A stretch of 64,000 nt of DNA, from NCBI RefSeq assembly GCF_014654895.1, contig NZ_BNBE01000001.1:1054001-1118000 (forward strand), read 5' to 3'. Origin of the DNA: Streptomyces filamentosus (lineage in GTDB: Bacteria > Actinomycetota > Actinomycetes > Streptomycetales > Streptomycetaceae). A model generated the notes under the pieces. That model was not told where the DNA came from, did not search any database, and was given only the letters and a program-made list of their open reading frames with translations. Positions 16,118 through 27,460 of the stretch are shown here, in pieces (positions within the stretch are counted from its first letter, which is position 1; each line of letters opens with the position of its first letter). Made by a program: the position numbers and the translations under genes.

Positions 16118-18577
16118 TCATCGCAGCGCCTCCTCCAGCGCCCGGGCCAGGTCGACGGCCTCCTCGTCGGGGAGGAGGGAGCCGTCGGGGCGGGTCACGT
16201 AGAGGGTGTCGACGGCGTTGGCGCCGAGGGTGGAGACGTGGGCGCTGCGGACGCGGACGGCCGCTCCCTCCAGGGCGCGGCCGATCCGGTGCAGCAGTCC
16301 CGGGGCGTCCTGGGCGCGGACCTCCAGGACGGTGGCGAGGCGGGACTCGGCCGGGGCGACGGTGACGCGGGGCGGCGGGGCCTGGACGCCGCGGCGGCGC
16401 GGGTAGGCGGCCTCGCGTTCGGCGAGCCGGGCGGGGATGTCGAGGGAGCCGTCGAGGGCGCGCAGCAGGTCGGCGCGGAGCCGGTGGCCCTGGGGCAGGG
16501 AGCCGTACTCGGCGGCGACCCGCCAGTCGAGGACGAGGACGGAGCCGGGGCCGGGGCCGGGGCTGAGCGCGGCGGGGAGCTCGACGGCGCGGAGGTCGGC
16601 GGCGCGGACGGTGAGCCGGTGGAGGGCGAGGACGCCGGCGACGGCGGGCAGGACGCCGGGCTGGTCGGGGAGGGCGATGAGGAGCTCGACGCCGACGGGT
16701 TCGGGTTCGTCGGGGTCGAGGGGCTGTTCGCCCTGCGCGTGGAGGGCGAGGACGGGTTCGCCGGTGCGCAGGGCCTCGACGGCGAGGCGTTCCTGTTCGG
16801 CGCTGGGGGCGGCGGCCTCGGGGTCGGGGAGGGGTTCGCCGGCGAGGACGCCGGTGACGCGTTTGACGAGGTCGGCGACGAGGGAGGCGCGCCAGGCTGA
16901 CCAGGCGGCGGGGCCGGTGGCCAGCGCGTCGGCCTCGGTGAGGGCGTGGAGGAGTTCGAGGGTGCCGACGGTGCCGACGGCGGCGGCGACGGACTCGACG
17001 GTGGCGGGGTCGTCGAGGTCGCGGCGGGTGGCGGTGTCGACGAGGAGGAGGTGGTGGCGGACGACGGTGGCGACGGTGGCGGTGTCGGTGCGGTCGAAGC
17101 CGATGCGGGCGGCGAGGTCGCGGGCGATGGTCTCGCCGGCGACGGAGTGGTCGCCGGGCCAGCCCTTGCCGATGTCGTGGAGGAGGGCGGCGACGAGGAG
17201 GAGGTCGGGGCGGCCGACGCGGCGGGTGAGGGAGGCGGCGCGGACGGCGGTCTCCACGAGGTGGCGGTCGACGGTCCAGGTGTGGACGGGGTTGCGCTGG
17301 GGGCGGTGGCGGACGCGCTCCCAGTCGGGCAGGAGGCGGGTGACGAGTCCTTCGGCCTCCAGGGCCTCCCAGACGGGCACGGCGGTGGCGCCGGCGCCGA
17401 GGAGGGTGACGAGGGCCTCGCGGGCCTCGGCGGGCCAGGGCACGGGCAGCGGCTTGGCGGTGGCGGCGAGGTGGCGGACGGCGTGCGGGGAGAGCGGCAG
17501 GCCGTGCTGGGCGGCCGCGGCGGCGGCGCGGAGCGGGAGGGCGGGGTCGCGTTCGGGCCGGGTGGTCAGGGCCAGGACGGCCTCGCCGTCCATCTCGACG
17601 ACGCCGTCCGCGAGCGGGGTCCTCTCGACGGGCGCCTTGGGACCGGTCCGGCCGCCGAGGAGGCCGCGGAAGCGGGGGCGGGCGGAGCGGGCCTTGAGGA
17701 CACGGCCGACCTCGCGCCAGGTGACGTCGGAGGCGTACGTGACGGTGCCGGCGGCCTCGTACACCTCGCGGAGCAGGGTGTCGGCGTCGAGGAGGCCGAG
17801 TTCCTTCGCGACGGCGTCCTGTTCCTGGAGGGCGAGGCGGTCGGTGGCGCGGCCGGTGGCGAGGTGGAGGGCGTCGCGGGCGTCGAGGAGGCGGCGGCGG
17901 GCGGTGTCGAGGCCGTCGCGGGGGGCGTCGGCGAGCCAGGAGGCGGCGACGGCGCGCAGGGCCTGGACGTCGCGGAGGCCGCCGCGGGCCTCCTTGAGGT
18001 CGGGTTCGAGGAGGAAGCGGAGCTCGCCGGAGCGTTCGGCGCGGTCGCGGCAGAGTTCGGCGAGTTCGGGGAGGCGGCGGACGGCCTGGTTGCGCCAGTC
18101 GGCGAGGACGGTGGAGCGCAGGGCGCCGGCGAGGGCGGTGTCGCCGGCGAGGGGCCGGGCGTCGAGGAGGCCGAGCTGGACCTTGAGGTCGTCGGCGGCG
18201 GTGGCGCGGGCCTGGGCGGGGGTGCGGACCGAGTGGTCGAGGGCGATCCCGAGGTCCCAGACGGGGTACCAGAGGCGGTCGGCGAGGGCGGCGACGGCCT
18301 CCTGGGGGGCGGTGCCGTCGTGGAGCAGGAGGAGGTCGAGGTCGCTGCGCGGGGAGAGCTCGGCGCGGCCGTAGCCGCCGACGGCGACGAGGGCGACCCC
18401 CTTGGGCGGTGCGGCGGCGGCGAAGAGGGCGGCCAGCCAGTCGTCGGTGAGGGCGGCGAGGGCGGTGCGGCGGTCCGGTCCGGACGGCGCCCTCTCCTGG
18501 AGGAGCCGCAGCCGGGCCGCCGCGTAGCCGCCGGGTCCCTGTGCTTCGGTCGCGTCCTGCGGTTCGGGGGTGGTCAC
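16118..18577 (-). CDS. glnD: GlnD, [protein-PII] nucleotidyltransferase
   Basis: This 819-aa protein modifies and demodifies the PII protein. The nucleotidyltransferase domain has GGYGRAELSPRSDLDLLLL; the HD domain shows LLHDIGKG; two ACT domains fill the C-terminal 200 residues (for example APGLLHRIGRAL). In S. coelicolor GlnD adenylylates GlnK rather than uridylylating it, so the name uridylyltransferase may mislead here. It is transcribed after amtB-glnK with a 285-base gap full of GC-rich repeats, so read-through may be regulated. The open frame that continues to 19229 in another phase is a shadow. Confidence 0.93.
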   Translation of the reverse strand: MTTPEPQDATEAQGPGGYAAARLRLLQERAPSGPDRRTALAALTDDWLAALFAAAAPPKGVALVAVGGYGRAELSPRSDLDLLLLHDGTAPQEAVAALADRLWYPVWDLGIALDHSVRTPAQARATAADDLKVQLGLLDARPLAGDTALAGALRSTVLADWRNQAVRRLPELAELCRDRAERSGELRFLLEPDLKEARGGLRDVQALRAVAASWLADAPRDGLDTARRRLLDARDALHLATGRATDRLALQEQDAVAKELGLLDADTLLREVYEAAGTVTYASDVTWREVGRVLKARSARPRFRGLLGGRTGPKAPVERTPLADGVVEMDGEAVLALTTRPERDPALPLRAAAAAAQHGLPLSPHAVRHLAATAKPLPVPWPAEAREALVTLLGAGATAVPVWEALEAEGLVTRLLPDWERVRHRPQRNPVHTWTVDRHLVETAVRAASLTRRVGRPDLLLVAALLHDIGKGWPGDHSVAGETIARDLAARIGFDRTDTATVATVVRHHLLLVDTATRRDLDDPATVESVAAAVGTVGTLELLHALTEADALATGPAAWSAWRASLVADLVKRVTGVLAGEPLPDPEAAAPSAEQERLAVEALRTGEPVLALHAQGEQPLDPDEPEPVGVELLIALPDQPGVLPAVAGVLALHRLTVRAADLRAVELPAALSPGPGPGSVLVLDWRVAAEYGSLPQGHRLRADLLRALDGSLDIPARLAEREAAYPRRRGVQAPPPRVTVAPAESRLATVLEVRAQDAPGLLHRIGRALEGAAVRVRSAHVSTLGANAVDTLYVTRPDGSLLPDEEAVDLARALEEALR

Positions 18578-18659
18578 CGGCGGCTCCTTCGCTCAGCGGG
18601 GCGGCGGGGTGGGACGGTTCACGGCTCCGGGCACGGCCGCCCGGGGTCCTGCCTCCCGG

Positions 18660-18862
18660 GGCACGACGTCCTGGCACGGCCGCCGGGAGGGCACGGCCGC
18701 CGGGAGGGCACGGGACCCGGGTACGCGGCCCGGGCACGGGACCCGGGTACGGCTCCAGGGGCACGGAGCCCGGGTACGGCTCCGGGGGTACGGCCTCCGG
18801 GACCGGAGGCCGTACCCCTGACCGGGGTGTTCCCGGAAGCCGTACCCCCTGGGGTGCCGCTT
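18660..18862. repeat. GC-rich repeats and hairpin between glnK and glnD
   Basis: The glnK-glnD gap (18578-18862) contains a tandemly doubled 17-base unit (cacggccgccgggaggg, about 18674-18707), several copies of a gggtacggctcc-like unit, and a perfect 16-bp hairpin (18785-18800 with 18803-18818, a 2-base centre) flanked by another ccgtacccc copy. Transcription runs on the minus strand through this region, so the hairpin could attenuate glnD or protect the amtB-glnK mRNA 3' end. Confidence 0.6.
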
Positions 18863-22274
<3,412 letters not shown>

Positions 22275-22303
22275 CTGGCGGGCTCTGCGGTTGACCTGGC
22301 GGG

Positions 22304-22307
22304 CTAG
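22304..22307. repeat. Target-site duplication CTAG (left copy)
   Basis: CTAG directly abuts the left inverted repeat and recurs at 23709-23712 on the other side. A 4-bp YTAR-type duplication is characteristic of IS701-family insertion. Confidence 0.85.
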
Positions 22308-22343
22308 TACTGCAACGGTGTTTGCTGTGACTGGTGGCCAGGT
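22308..22343. repeat. IS left terminal inverted repeat
   Basis: This 36-bp end pairs with the reverse complement of 23673-23708, with a single T/C mismatch at position 19. The natural end of the transposase frame (before its frameshift) falls exactly at 22343. Confidence 0.9.
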
Positions 22344-22507
22344 TATGGGGGTGTGTGGCCGCGTTGTTTGTAGTGGCTGATGCGGGCTTGGTGTTGTCGT
22401 CGGCGGCGCCAGGTCGACCAGTGCAGGACGTGGTCGACCGAGACCGGTCGGCGGTGGGTGAGGCGGTGGATCAGGCGTCTGAGCTCGGGAAGGCTGAGGG
22501 GGACGAG
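22343..22507 (-). pseudogene. Out-of-frame C-terminal segment of the IS701 transposase
   Basis: In the -1 frame relative to the main transposase ORF this stretch reads LVPLSLPELRRLIHRL and later WSTWRRRRQHQARISHYK. That is the typical C-terminus of Streptomyces IS701 transposases. It is cut off from the main ORF by an apparent one-base deletion near 22508-22509. With the base restored the protein would be about 446 aa and end at 22343, next to the terminal repeat. Confidence 0.75.
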
Positions 22508-23682
22508 GCCGGAGGATCCGTTTCTGCTTTCCCGGCGTCGAGTTCGCGGGCCCGCAGCACGGTCAGGCAGGCATGGGCGGCCATGGCCAGAGTCATGTGT
22601 CGGTGCCAGCCGGGGTAGCGGCGGACCTGGTAGTCGTCCAGGCCGCACTCCTGCTTCGCGCTCTGGAAGCACTCCTCGACCGCCCACCGGCTGCCGGCGA
22701 CATGGATCAGCTGGTCAAGTGTGGTGCCGGCGGGGCAGTAGGCGATGTAGTAGGAGATCTCCTCGGGCCGGCGGACACTGCGGCGGGCGATCACCCAGTG
22801 CCGCCGGTCCTCCCGGTGCCAGGGCCGCACCTCGACCCTGGCCCAGTCGAAGACCCGCGGTCCGTGGGCCCCGTTGCCGCAGGAACGGCGTTTCCACTTC
22901 TGTCTGGGCAGGTCGTGGAACAGGTCGTGAACCGGATGGTCCAGGGCCCAGCGGGTCACGACGGTGTCGTGACGGGTGGTGGCCATGACATGGAAGACAT
23001 CCGCCCGCTCCAGCTCGGACCGCCAGCTTTTCGAGTAGCCGTAGCCGGCGTCCGCGGTCACCCACCCGAACGGAATCTTCTCCTCGATCGCCCGGCGGAC
23101 CATCGCCCTCGCCATCGCGACCTTGGTCTCGAAGACAACCGTGTCGCCGATACCGGCCCGCCGGCACCGTTCACGGTCGTCGGTCCAGGACGCCGGCAGG
23201 TAAAGGCGCCGGTCGATCAGGGTGCGGCCGCGGCCGGTGGCATAGGCGAGGAAGACCCCGACCTGGCAGTTCTCCGTCCGGCCGGCCGTGCCGGAGTACT
23301 GCCGCTGAACCCCGGCCGACCGGACCCCTTTCTTCAGGAAGCCGGTGTCGTCCACGATCAGCACCGCACCTGGGTCTCCGAGGTACTCGACGACGTACTC
23401 GCGCACGTCGTCCAGCACCTCGTCCGCGTCCCATTCGATCCGGTTCAGGAGCCGGTGGAGCCGGTCCGGGCCCGCATGCCCGGCCTCCTCGGCAAGCGTC
23501 CAGCCGTTCTTCCGCTCCAGCGGAGCGATCAGTCCCCGCATATACGCAAGCGCCGACTCACGCGGCTCCGACCTGGCAAACCGGTGCACGAACCGCTCAT
23601 GCAGAGACCTCAGTTCACCCGCCCACGACCGGGCATCAGCAAGTTCCCCACCCATGAACACACCAACGAACGACCTGGCCAC
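22471..23682 (-). CDS. IS701 family transposase (frameshifted C-terminus)
   Basis: This 403-aa ORF has the DDE catalytic core: first Asp in LIVDDTGFLKKG, second in VTADAGYGYSK, and Glu in WAVEECFQSAKQECGLD followed by YQVRRYPGWHRH. After GKAETDPP the frame runs into a non-family tail (ASSPSAFPSSDA), whereas the expected tail continues in the -1 frame to 22343. The transposase may therefore be inactive, or the full protein may be made by slippage; a sequencing error is also possible. The ATG at 23682 lies inside the inverted repeat; the ATG at 23655 (MGGELADARSW) is an alternative start. Confidence 0.9.
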   Translation of the reverse strand: MARSFVGVFMGGELADARSWAGELRSLHERFVHRFARSEPRESALAYMRGLIAPLERKNGWTLAEEAGHAGPDRLHRLLNRIEWDADEVLDDVREYVVEYLGDPGAVLIVDDTGFLKKGVRSAGVQRQYSGTAGRTENCQVGVFLAYATGRGRTLIDRRLYLPASWTDDRERCRRAGIGDTVVFETKVAMARAMVRRAIEEKIPFGWVTADAGYGYSKSWRSELERADVFHVMATTRHDTVVTRWALDHPVHDLFHDLPRQKWKRRSCGNGAHGPRVFDWARVEVRPWHREDRRHWVIARRSVRRPEEISYYIAYCPAGTTLDQLIHVAGSRWAVEECFQSAKQECGLDDYQVRRYPGWHRHMTLAMAAHACLTVLRARELDAGKAETDPPASSPSAFPSSDA

Positions 23683-23708
23683 CAGTCACGGCAAACACCG
23701 TTGCAGTA
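23673..23708. repeat. IS right terminal inverted repeat
   Basis: This is the 36-bp partner of 22308-22343. The truncated nsdA frame enters this repeat and meets a TGA at 23686-23688. Confidence 0.9.
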
Positions 23709-23712
23709 CTAG
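23709..23712. repeat. Target-site duplication CTAG (right copy)
   Basis: This is the second copy of the CTAG target, part of nsdA codons 33-34 (Leu-Ala) before insertion. Confidence 0.85.
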
Positions 23713-23808
23713 TTCGCCCTTGGACCAGCCGCTGCGCACGAACCACGAGCCGAGCCGCTCGTTGGGGCGTTTGCCGACAGTCGTACCGTCTGCGCCGTTG
23801 CCGCCCAC
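23710..23808 (-). pseudogene. nsdA: 5' remnant of nsdA
   Basis: These 33 codons encode MGGNGADGTT followed by KRPNERLGSWFVRSGWSKGEL, which agrees with the N-terminus of S. coelicolor NsdA as I recall it. The start is probably GTG at 23808, with GGGGGG eight bases upstream; an ATG at 23823 is in frame. After the CTAG the frame continues seven codons into the IS and stops at 23686. The remnant keeps the native promoter side of nsdA, separated from the rest of the gene by 1.4 kb. Confidence 0.88.
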
Positions 23809-24247
23809 TGGAACGCCCCCCATCCACCTGATTGCCTGTCGTGCGAACCCCTATCAGAATGCCGCGTCCCGCGGCACTCCGCCCGGGGTTCCGACTCCTT
23901 CGAACGGGAAACCGGGTTGCCTCCGGCATACCCGCTCGTGCACGCGCCCCTGGGTTACGGGTACCGAAAGTAATCCTACGATCACCCCTCCCGTGAGGCC
24001 GTTTCAAGAAACGCCACCATTCGCCACCCCTTCGAATGAACTCGCCGGGCGCTCCACGCGATTCACTTGACATGCGAAGAACCGGAGTCGGCGGACAGAG
24101 GCGTGAAGAGGCGCGCGCCACCGTGCGCACCACCCCGTTCACGACCGTGCGCCACCCCGGGCGACGAGCCCCGGGCCGTGCGTCACGGTGCGTGACGGAG
24201 GTGTTCCGGGTCGTAACCACCGGCGCGTCCGACCCGTTGGAGGGGGC
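23809..24247. other. Divergent region between nsdA and PrimPol-like gene
   Basis: These 439 bases should hold the nsdA promoter (minus strand) and the promoter of the plus-strand gene. They are less GC-rich than neighbours. A TTGACA hexamer (24067-24072) is visible on the plus strand, without a clear -10 at 17 bases. On the minus strand TGATAGGGG near 23851-23859 could be a -10 for nsdA. No ORF convinces me. Confidence 0.45.
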
Positions 24248-24901
24248 ATGGGCTTCACGATCGGCGGCATCCGCGAGATGCGGTCCGGCACACGGCGCCG
24301 CGCACGCACGACCGAGTGCACGGCGGTGACCGAGTACACCGGACTCTGGGGCTGGGACGTCCAGCCCGGCGCGCGGGCCGTCTCCGGCCGGTGCTCCTGC
24401 GGCGACCGGGCCTGCGCGGCCCCCGGCGCGCATCCCCTCTCCTTCGCGCCCCCCGTCCCGGCGGGCGCGTCGCTCGACGAGGCGGCCGGGGCGTGGGCGG
24501 AGCATCCCGGGGCGGCGCTGCTGCTGCCGGTGGGCCGCGCCTTCGACGTGATCGAGGTGGCCGAGGCGGCGGGCCGGCGGGCGCTGGTCCGGATGGAGCG
24601 GATGGGGCTGCCGCTGGGCCCGGTCTGCGCGACCCCGACCGGGCGGGCGCAGTTCTTCGTCGCGCCGGGCGCGGCGGCGGAGCTGCCGAGGCTGCTGTAC
24701 CGGATGGGCTGGGACGACGCGGACCTGGACCTGCACTGTCTGGGGCCGGGCAGCCACATCACCGCTCCCCCGTCGGACCTGGGCGGGTTCGGGCCGGTGC
24801 GCTGGCTGCGGCCGCCGACGCTGGACACGGCGGGGGCGCCGCCGCAGGCCCGGCTGCTGCTCGGCACGCTGGCGTACATGTGCCATCGGACGCACGCGTA
24901 G
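24248..24901 (+). CDS. Bifunctional primase/polymerase (PrimPol N-terminal-like) domain protein
   Basis: This 217-aa protein resembles the DNA primase/polymerase N-terminal domain family found in Streptomyces and phages. It has a C-x-CGD-x3-CAAPGAHP segment at about 48-61, then hydrophobic strands (AALLLPVGRAFDVIEV) and LDLHCLGPGSHITAPPSD near the end, similar to the catalytic part of such domains. No helicase or zinc-primase part follows, so activity is uncertain. The ATG at 24248 is preceded by GGAGGGGG. It is divergent from nsdA and convergent with ftsY. Confidence 0.65.
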   Translation: MGFTIGGIREMRSGTRRRARTTECTAVTEYTGLWGWDVQPGARAVSGRCSCGDRACAAPGAHPLSFAPPVPAGASLDEAAGAWAEHPGAALLLPVGRAFDVIEVAEAAGRRALVRMERMGLPLGPVCATPTGRAQFFVAPGAAAELPRLLYRMGWDDADLDLHCLGPGSHITAPPSDLGGFGPVRWLRPPTLDTAGAPPQARLLLGTLAYMCHRTHA

Positions 24902-24911
24902 CCGGATCCAC

Positions 24912-25004
24912 CGGGCGCGCACGCGGGCGGACGCACGCGGAGGCGGACACCCGCCGGACACGCACGCGGGCGGCGCGGACGCGGGCGGACGCGGGCGGAC
25001 GCGG
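24912..25004. repeat. Degenerate 10-bp tandem repeats
   Basis: Copies of gcgggcggac and close variants fill the gap after the PrimPol-like gene, with three near-perfect adjacent units at about 24978-25000. They directly precede the bidirectional terminator. Confidence 0.65.
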
Positions 25005-25005
25005 A

Positions 25006-25043
25006 GAAGGGCCCCCGCTCCTGGACAGGAGCGGGGGCCCTTC
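25006..25043. terminator. Bidirectional terminator
   Basis: A perfect 17-bp stem (25006-25022 with 25027-25043) with a 4-base loop lies between two convergent genes, the PrimPol-like gene (+) and ftsY (-). Confidence 0.85.
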
Positions 25044-25061
25044 CGTGTGCCGGTGCGGCGG

Positions 25062-26315
25062 TCAGTCGCCGATGAGGGCGTCGACGAAGGCGGCCGGCTC
25101 GAAGGGGGCCAGGTCGTCGGGGCCCTCGCCGAGGCCGACGAGCTTGACCGGGACGCCCAGCTCGCGCTGGACGGCGACGACGATGCCGCCCTTGGCGGTG
25201 CCGTCGAGCTTGGTCAGGACGATGCCGGTGATGTCCACGACCTCGGCGAAGACGCGGGCCTGGATGAGGCCGTTCTGGCCGGTGGTGGCGTCGAGGACGA
25301 GGAGGATCTCGTCGAGCGGGCCGTGCTTCTCGACGACGCGCTTGACCTTGCCAAGCTCGTCCATGAGGCCGGTCTTGGTGTGCAGGCGGCCGGCGGTGTC
25401 GATGAGGACGACGTCGGCCTTCTCGGCGATGCCCTCCTTGACGGCGTCGTACGCGATCGAGGCGGGGTCGCCGCCCTCGGGGCCGCGGACGGTGCGGGCG
25501 CCGACCCGGTCGCCCCAGGTCTGGAGCTGGTCGGCGGCGGCGGCGCGGAAGGTGTCAGCGGCGCCGAGGACGACGGACTTCCCGTCGGCGACCAGGACGC
25601 GGGCGAGCTTGCCGGTGGTGGTGGTCTTGCCGGTGCCGTTGACGCCGACGACCATGACGACGCCGGGGACGTCCTCGGGGCTCTCGGTGTGGACGGTGCG
25701 GTCGTAGTCGCCGAGGAGGGCGATCAGCTCCTCGCGGAGCAGGCCGCGCAGCTCCTCGGGGGTGCGGGTGCCGAGCACCTTGACGCGCTCGCGCAGCCGG
25801 TCGACCAGCTCCTGGGTGGGGGCGACGCCGACGTCGGCGGTGAGGAGGGTCTCCTCGATCTCCTCCCAGGTGTCCTCGTCGAGGTGCTCGCGGGACAGGA
25901 GCGTGAGCAGCCCCTTGCCGAGCGAGTTCTGGGAGCGGGCGAGGCGGGCCCTGAGGCGGACGAGGCGGCCGGCGGTGGGCTCGGGCACCTCGATCTCGGG
26001 CGCGGCGGGAGCCTCCGGCTCCGCGGCGGCCGGGGGCGCCTCGGCGACGACCGGGTCCTCGACGGCGGCGGGGGTGCCGGTCGCCTCCTCGGCGGTCGGG
26101 AGGCCGACCTCCTCGACGGTGCGGCGTGGTTCTTCCCGCGGTGTCTCCGCCTCGTCGCCGACGTGCGGCTCGGCGGGCGGAGCGGTGATGGTCGGCGTGG
26201 TGGACGGCGGCTCGGCCGGCGGCAGCTGCTTCTTCTTGCGGCCGCTGATCACGAGCCCGCTCGTCACGGCGACCGCGACGACCAGAGCGATGACTACAGC
26301 AAGGATGAGTTCCAT
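25062..26315 (-). CDS. ftsY: SRP receptor FtsY
   Basis: FtsY receives ribosome-nascent chain-SRP complexes at the membrane. The protein, about 417 aa from the ATG at 26315, begins with a membrane helix (MELILAVVIALVVAVAVTSG), then an acidic Pro/Glu/Ala-rich linker (about 30-115) and the NG domain with P-loop GVNGTGKTTT, DTAGRLHTKTGLMDEL and TKLDGTAKGG. A GTG start at 26336 would add seven residues; I prefer 26315 because the membrane helix then starts the protein as in relatives. The N-terminal membrane helix is typical for actinobacteria and replaces the amphipathic attachment seen in E. coli. Confidence 0.94.
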   Translation of the reverse strand: MELILAVVIALVVAVAVTSGLVISGRKKKQLPPAEPPSTTPTITAPPAEPHVGDEAETPREEPRRTVEEVGLPTAEEATGTPAAVEDPVVAEAPPAAAEPEAPAAPEIEVPEPTAGRLVRLRARLARSQNSLGKGLLTLLSREHLDEDTWEEIEETLLTADVGVAPTQELVDRLRERVKVLGTRTPEELRGLLREELIALLGDYDRTVHTESPEDVPGVVMVVGVNGTGKTTTTGKLARVLVADGKSVVLGAADTFRAAAADQLQTWGDRVGARTVRGPEGGDPASIAYDAVKEGIAEKADVVLIDTAGRLHTKTGLMDELGKVKRVVEKHGPLDEILLVLDATTGQNGLIQARVFAEVVDITGIVLTKLDGTAKGGIVVAVQRELGVPVKLVGLGEGPDDLAPFEPAAFVDALIGD

Positions 26316-26425
26316 AACGCGTCCAGTATCGGCCACGACCCGCCCGGTGACGCCGTACGCACGCAGCGTGGGTCGTGTCCCCGTGCCGGGGGGTGCCGCC
26401 GGGCGGGGGTCGCGGCCGTTCTCAT

Positions 26426-26440
26426 CTGACGATACGTCAG
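26426..26440. promoter_or_regulatory. Palindromic operator-like site before the LLM oxidoreductase
   Basis: CTGACG-ATA-CGTCAG is a perfect 6+3+6 palindrome 45 bases upstream of the ATG. A TATGGT (26442-26447) directly follows and could be the -10, so the palindrome would sit in the promoter spacer, a normal place for a repressor site. This layout resembles TetR-type operators; the regulator is unknown and no tetR gene is nearby. Confidence 0.6.
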
Positions 26441-26485
26441 CTATGGTCGCCCCTCGCCGGCCGCCCAGTCACGGAGGGGACTCCC

Positions 26486-27457
26486 ATGACCTTCAGCGTC
26501 GTACGGTTCAACCTCGTCGATCCCCGCGCCACCCCCGAGTCCCTCGCGGAGCGCTACCGGGCCGCCCTGGAGATGGCCGCGTACGCGGACGGGCACGGCG
26601 TGGACACCGTGCAGACCGAGGAGCACCACGGGGTGGAGAACAACTGGCTCCCCTCCCCCTTCGTCTTCGCGGGCGCGGTCTTCGGCGCCACCCGCCGGAT
26701 CGCGGTCACCGTCTCCGCGGTCATCGGCCCGCTGCACGACCCGCTGCGGCTGGCGGAGGACATCGCGGTGCTCGACCTGCTGAGCCGCGGCCGGCTGATG
26801 ACGGTGGCGGGGATCGGCTACCGGCCGGAGGAGTACGAGGAGCGCGGGGTCGACTGGGGGCGGCGCGGGAAGCTCCAGGACGAGCTCCTGGAGACCCTCC
26901 TGGCCGCCTGGACGGGCGAGCCCTTCGCGTACCGGGGCCGTACGGTACGGGTCACCCCGCGGCCCTTCACCCGGCCGCACCCGCTGCTGCTCGTCGGGGG
27001 CTCCTCGAAGGCCGCGGCGCGCCGGGCGGCCCGGCTCGGGCTGCCGTTCTTCCCGTCCGCGCACCTGCCGGAGCTGGAGGCGTACTACACCGGGCTGTGC
27101 GCGGCGTACGGCACCGAGGGGTGGACGATGATGCCGGCCCGGGAGACCCCGCTGCTGCACGTGTCGGAGGACCCGGACCGGACCTGGGCGGCGTACGGGG
27201 AGCACTTCCTGCACGAGGCGCGGACCTACGCCTCCTGGCAGTCGAAGGACATCCGGTCGGCGGTGCGGTCGGCGGCGGGGACGGTCGCGGAGCTGCGGGC
27301 GGAGGGGGTGTACCGGGTGGTGACCCCGGAGGAGTGCGTGGCGCTCGGGCTGGAGAGCCCGGTGCTGCACCCGCTGTGCGGGGGGATGCCGGTGGAGGAG
27401 GGGTGGCGGAGCCTGCGCCTGTTCTGCGAGGAGGTGCTGCCCCGCCTGGGGGCGTAG
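26486..27457 (+). CDS. LLM-class flavin-dependent oxidoreductase
   Basis: This 323-aa bacterial-luciferase-like protein presumably uses FMNH2 or F420; the substrate is unknown. Family segments include VDTVQTEEHHGVENNWLPSP, RIAVTVSAVIGPLHDPLRLAEDIAVLD, GRLMTVAGIGYRPEEY and LLVGGSSKAAARRAARLG. The ATG at 26486 has GGAGGGGA at good spacing; the longer frame from 26375 would overlap the palindromic operator. It is convergent with glcP, with only three bases between the stops, so the two transcripts probably overlap. Confidence 0.86.
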   Translation: MTFSVVRFNLVDPRATPESLAERYRAALEMAAYADGHGVDTVQTEEHHGVENNWLPSPFVFAGAVFGATRRIAVTVSAVIGPLHDPLRLAEDIAVLDLLSRGRLMTVAGIGYRPEEYEERGVDWGRRGKLQDELLETLLAAWTGEPFAYRGRTVRVTPRPFTRPHPLLLVGGSSKAAARRAARLGLPFFPSAHLPELEAYYTGLCAAYGTEGWTMMPARETPLLHVSEDPDRTWAAYGEHFLHEARTYASWQSKDIRSAVRSAAGTVAELRAEGVYRVVTPEECVALGLESPVLHPLCGGMPVEEGWRSLRLFCEEVLPRLGA

Positions 27458-27460
27458 CCG

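Larger units (their letters stand above)
22308..23708 (-). mobile_element. IS701-family insertion sequence inside nsdA
   Basis: This 1,401-bp element has 36-bp terminal inverted repeats (22308-22343 and 23673-23708) that differ at one position and start TACTGCAACGG at both ends. It is flanked by CTAG duplications. It carries one DDE transposase gene on the minus strand, the same strand as nsdA. The near-perfect ends and intact duplication point to a recent insertion. Base composition is somewhat less GC-rich than its neighbours. Confidence 0.93.

Noticed and set aside
24902-25061. Short gene in the decamer repeat region
   Set aside because: The sequence is a degenerate repeat followed by a terminator; no start with a ribosome binding site.
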